NCBI RefSeq assembly: GCF_964340395.1
Contig: NC_135562.1
Coordinates: 14,043,796-14,105,795 of the forward strand
DNA from: Glandiceps talaboti
Taxonomy: Eukaryota; Hemichordata; Enteropneusta; Spengelidae
DNA: 62,000 nucleotides
Direction of reading: 5' to 3'
The notes under the pieces are model-generated. The model was not told the origin of the DNA and made no database searches. It saw only the letters and a list, made by a program, of their open reading frames with translations. A program made the translations under genes and the position numbers. Below, piece by piece: positions 58,452 through 62,000 of the stretch (its first letter is position 1; each line of letters starts with the position of its first letter).

Positions 58452-59534
58452 GTGTTCTCGGGTTCTGAGAACTTTGTTATTGTATTTATGTCTGTTGTGC
58501 AAGGTGTGTGCCTTTGTTGTGTCTGTATGCTTGTAAACCAGTACAGGATCCAACAATTTACTCCTACCACTGATATTGAATTTCATAAAATGGAGAGTGT
58601 ATTTGAGAGTGCTCTAGAAATTTCATCCCAGTGTATTCTTATAGTGAAAGACTATGGTATGGCATTATTTACTCAAGATGACCAGTTCCACTTGTTCAAT
58701 CCTCATAGCAGAAATGATCAAGGTTATTCAATGCCTGATGGACATGCAGTTCTTATCATTTTCAAGACAATACATGATCTCTGTACCCATTTAAGACAAC
58801 TAACATCAACATTGACTGAGGATTCTCTTGCAAGTGTGGCTTTTGAAATTACTCCTACACTAGTCTATACAACAAATAGTCCAAGTGATTCCTTTAACCT
58901 TACAGCACATTATGGGATATGTTCATCTGCCATCATAACATGTACAACTGAAGAAAAGTATATACATAAGACGAAACAAACACTTAAAGTTGATAATAAA
59001 AAAAAATTCTCAAAAACAGAAAGATCATGTGCGCGTAAAATTAATGTCGCGAACCCTGATTTAAAGGAAGTACAAATGTATTCAACAGAACAAGACACAT
59101 TAACACAATATACTAGTGAAACAGCTTCATGTAGCGTCAAAAGCATGCCACAGGTGTGTAAAACAGACCAATTACAAAGAACTGTTTCACAACCTTTGTC
59201 ATGTGTACTTAAAATTAATGTCACAAAACCTCATTTAAAAAAGGTACAGATATATTCAACAAAACAACAAACATTAACCCACAAAAACACTTGTGAGATA
59301 GCTACATATAGAGTCCATAGCATGACACAGGTGTGTAAATCAGACAAATTACAAAGAACTGTTTCACAAACAAGTTATCAGCACAGTGATAATTATTGTA
59401 AAATCATTAGTGATTCTGCACCAGTTACACATTATTATCATCCAATTGACAAATCATGGCAATTTGCAAAAGCAATACTGTTTTCTTTGTCCCCACCAAA
59501 ACACACTTTATTTTTTGGGGGGCTAGGACTTTAA
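58452..59534 (+). CDS. C-terminal part of a mobile-element protein (C76-like peptidase remnant)
   Basis: A 360-codon frame. Residues about 50-118 contain ISSQCILIVKDYGMALF, FHLFNPHSRNDQG and DGHAVLIIF, which resemble the Asp-x-His end of the herpesvirus-tegument-type (peptidase C76) fold that occurs in transposon-encoded animal proteins. The expected Asp of the DxH pair appears to be Asn (FNPHS), suggesting loss of activity or a diverged family. The catalytic Cys region is missing. Residues about 196-310 are two copies of a 58-residue unit rich in Lys, Thr and Ser. The first 40 residues look unrelated and may not be used; a Met within HKMESVFES is an alternative start. Assigned by motif memory only; no search was run. 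Confidence 0.5.
   Translation: MFSGSENFVIVFMSVVQGVCLCCVCMLVNQYRIQQFTPTTDIEFHKMESVFESALEISSQCILIVKDYGMALFTQDDQFHLFNPHSRNDQGYSMPDGHAVLIIFKTIHDLCTHLRQLTSTLTEDSLASVAFEITPTLVYTTNSPSDSFNLTAHYGICSSAIITCTTEEKYIHKTKQTLKVDNKKKFSKTERSCARKINVANPDLKEVQMYSTEQDTLTQYTSETASCSVKSMPQVCKTDQLQRTVSQPLSCVLKINVTKPHLKKVQIYSTKQQTLTHKNTCEIATYRVHSMTQVCKSDKLQRTVSQTSYQHSDNYCKIISDSAPVTHYYHPIDKSWQFAKAILFSLSPPKHTLFFGGLGL
59036..59390 (+). repeat. Coding tandem duplication of a 174-bp (58-codon) unit
   Basis: KINVANPDLKEVQMYST begins near 59036 and KINVTKPHLKKVQIYST near 59210. Both continue to VCK(T/S)D(Q/K)LQRTVSQ. The spacing of 174 bp keeps the frame. Confidence 0.8.
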
Positions 59535-60958
59535 GTCTCAAACATCCACTGCGGGGACTGTGTCATCTTCGATGGCTTGTTTTTCTTGATTTTATCTGAG
59601 AATGGGTTGGAATATTCTGAAACAAAGTAACAGTATAGGTGTAGACTTTTTTTTTTTTTTTTTTTTTTTGAGATGCATTCCACGTTATCATGTCTGAACT
59701 TTTGGCGAGAGCTTTATTGATTGATAGATATTTTCAACATATCCGAGTAACTGTAAATAAGTTGAGAGAAAAATCATACATAGGAATTGTTAATAGTAGA
59801 GTAAAATAATTGCAAGACTATTTATCGACAAGTTGAAATTGGGGCGAGTTGAAAATAACACAAAGACAAGTTCGTCAAACACATGTCAAATTCTCATGGA
59901 TATGTGAAGGTAAATATGTGACTGCCACTCCCACGATAGCAAGGACCTTTGCGCTGAGGATTTATATTTTCAATTATAATATACCTAGTGATAATGATGT
60001 GCCATGATTCGCTAGAATCAGTCACGTGATAGGCCTTTGTGATTCTGGTAACTCACAGTCCCTCGGGTGTAATAAACGGGTGCTATAGCCCTAATGGCCA
60101 GGCAGTATGTGTTCACTATAGCCTCTCCACGAAGGACATAGTTGGAACGTCCAGTTTTGTGGTCTAGGCTAGTGCCAAACGTAAATACTGTAAAGAATAC
60201 ACAAGACTAACTGCGTCACTTTCCACAAGGAAAGTCGATAATTATGTAAAAGTAACAAAATAACGGGAATGTTATTATTGAATTATTTTGCTTTAAAAAA
60301 AATACTGGTTTCTAAAATACGGGATCACCCAATTCGTTCTTTGAGAAATACTGAACACATGGGATATGTACCACATTGGAATATTTTGCTGATGACATCT
60401 GATGAGGTGTCCAGTGGACACCTCTCATCAGATTATGGTTCACTGTTCATTGGTGTAATAATCCACGGTAGATAAGACACAAATCCATGAAGGTGTCGGT
60501 GTAACTTTTTTAAGTACAAGAATGGAGAAAGCGTCATTATTTAAAATTATAGCATTACCAATTCCAGTGAATTTTGTGACGTCATCGCTGTACATTATTG
60601 CTGATAATGTACTCCGTTATTGAGCATCGCGGCCCCGGAACGAGCATAACAATACAAGCTTATTTGTTCTGTTTCTTCATACGACTAGGTATCATTTTTT
60701 TCGAAATGTATGTTGTTACTTATGATTGTCATTTCCACTGTTTAAAAATACAACGCATTCATGAAACAAATGTGTGTTCACAGCAGTTCATTGAAGTGTA
60801 AATGTGTGTGTGTGTACGTGTACGTGTGTCGCTATGATTAGTATTCAGCTTCCGGGCCGAACATGGCAGACGGCGATGTTCAGCGCTGTGTATATTATAC
60901 GTTGTTTTGCGTTTCTCGGTCTACAAATTCACTGGAATTGGCAAAACTATAAAATAAT
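59535..60958. other. No gene recognised
   Basis: Intergenic sequence with a T run at about 59647-59669 and a short GT/TACG tract near 60805-60825. ATGGCAG in an ACATGGC context at 60862 resembles a gene start, but the frame has no recognisable domain. Confidence 0.45.
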
Positions 60959-61106
60959 AACAATAATGTACGTCCTCCCAGTCCATAATGGACTCAAGCA
61001 AACTTTGCACTCCATAATGGGCTCGGCTGCAGCTGTCGCCTCGCCCATTATGTCGTTCAAAGTTTGCTTGAGTCCATTATGGGCTGAGAGGGCGTACATT
61101 ATTGTT
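60959..61106. mobile_element. 146-bp palindromic MITE-like element
   Basis: Imperfect inverted arms of 62 bp (60961-61022 and 61043-61104) share CAATAATGTACG, GACTCAAGCAAACTTTG and CCATAATGGGC around a 20-bp centre. Within each arm CCATAATGG recurs as a smaller palindrome. No clear target-site duplication was found. Confidence 0.7.
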
Positions 61107-62000
61107 TAAAAAGGATGAATATTCAGCCAGAAGAGAGGTCTCGCCCGGAGCAGAAAGAAAAGAACGCAAAATCAAATTCCCCCGCCCAAAGAAAACATTT
61201 CAAATCAAATCATCGATAACATACCCCGTAGAGTAGGGAGCTGTTTTTTCTTCTCCGGGAACAGCGATTACCAAACGTTACCGAACAGTCATCACTTATT
61301 GCACAAGGATGAGGGACCAAGTTCTCTCAGCGCACGGTAAAGACTCGCGTACTACAGTTTTTGACTGGAAGAAGACTCGACTCGTTTATTCTACCTGAAG
61401 GCATTCCGGATCTAATAATTCAGTCAAAACACAACTACATTTAAAACTAGCAAGGATCTCTCACTGCTCCGTAGATTAATGCTCATTGGATAGCATTTGT
61501 CACATGACCTGAAGTGTTACGTTGTATCCGCAAATAAAATTATGTAAATTTCCCAATTTATTAAAATATAAAACTGCTATCGTTGGTACGTTTTAACTCG
61601 AGACGACAAGACTAAGTCGTGACCACAGGGTAAGGACAAATAGCCAATTTTGTTTTCGTGATTTTCTGAATTTCTAATATTATTTTCTCTATATTTCAAA
61701 TAAAGTTTTAAATATAACTATTGTTTCCCCTCAGTTTTTTTTTCAAATATTTCCTACCGTTAAGGGTTATCACTGTCTTATCAGAGTTTACCAACTTTGC
61801 ATTAATTAGCAGAGTGCTAATATAATCCTAGAACAAACTCACAGACTAATTGCCTAATGGGAACATCTACTGGTCCTGTCAGTGACTCATGGAAGTACAC
61901 GGTAATATAGAGAAAATAATATTTTTAAAAATCCGAAAAATCGCGAGAAATGAATACCAATGATTAACTCGTGATTAAGTAAATTGACTCTATAAACATC
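61107..62000. other. No gene recognised
   Basis: AT-rich sequence with short A/T runs. Nothing coding, structural or repetitive stood out. Confidence 0.4.

Noticed and set aside
57823-59534. Endogenous virus, from the 2A motif and the tegument-type peptidase resemblance
   Set aside because: 2A motifs and this peptidase fold also occur in animal transposon proteins. No capsid, polymerase or viral gene order is present, so a mobile-element origin is more economical.

Overview
This is a 62 kb piece of an animal nuclear genome. It is AT-rich, intron-dense and full of microsatellites, minisatellites and MITE-like palindromes. Exon-intron reconstruction of four loci, a TRIM gene, a 2A-containing transposon protein and an Ebony-like carrier/acyltransferase gene point to a marine invertebrate. 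An invertebrate deuterostome (amphioxus or hemichordate type) or a lophotrochozoan would fit. The species cannot be fixed from the sequence alone.

Layout. (1) 1-2700: no recognised gene; a 0.35 kb MITE-like element and a long run of TGTC/TGAC/CT simple repeats. (2) 2734-8353 (+): a six-exon gene encoding 708 aa with two consecutive modules, each a peptidyl-carrier-like (T) domain followed by a GNAT-like domain as in the C-terminus of insect Ebony. No adenylation domain is visible. (3) 9300-10290: diverged satellite-like tandem repeat. (4) 10713-14748 (+): a broken first-exon copy of a TRIM gene, then a TRIM gene whose first exon is split by a 904-bp, almost perfectly palindromic element with an 8-bp target duplication. 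(5) 14750-20680: intergenic, with dispersed repeats. (6) 20681-40948 (-): HADHA, complete in 21 coding exons (768 aa). (7) 40949-41206: a 258-bp shared promoter/5'UTR interval. (8) 41207-54671 (+): HADHB, complete in 13 coding exons (474 aa). (9) 54672-62000: repeats, a cluster of CArG-like boxes, a rearranged mobile-element gene carrying a 2A-like motif, and a 146-bp palindromic element.

How the genes work together. HADHA and HADHB encode the alpha and beta subunits of the mitochondrial trifunctional protein (long-chain enoyl-CoA hydratase, 3-hydroxyacyl-CoA dehydrogenase and 3-ketoacyl-CoA thiolase). They sit head to head, as in vertebrates, and an exact match to the ERR nuclear-receptor site lies just upstream of the HADHB start. 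The two 5' loci, Ebony-like and TRIM, have no evident functional link to them.

The most unusual items are the bimodular T-GNAT protein whose second carrier has lost its serine motif; the transposon insertion that gives the TRIM reading frame a new in-frame ATG; two partial exon duplications inside HADHA; an 80-copy minisatellite that begins at a HADHA splice donor; and a 2A-tagged mobile-element protein whose two halves now point in opposite directions.
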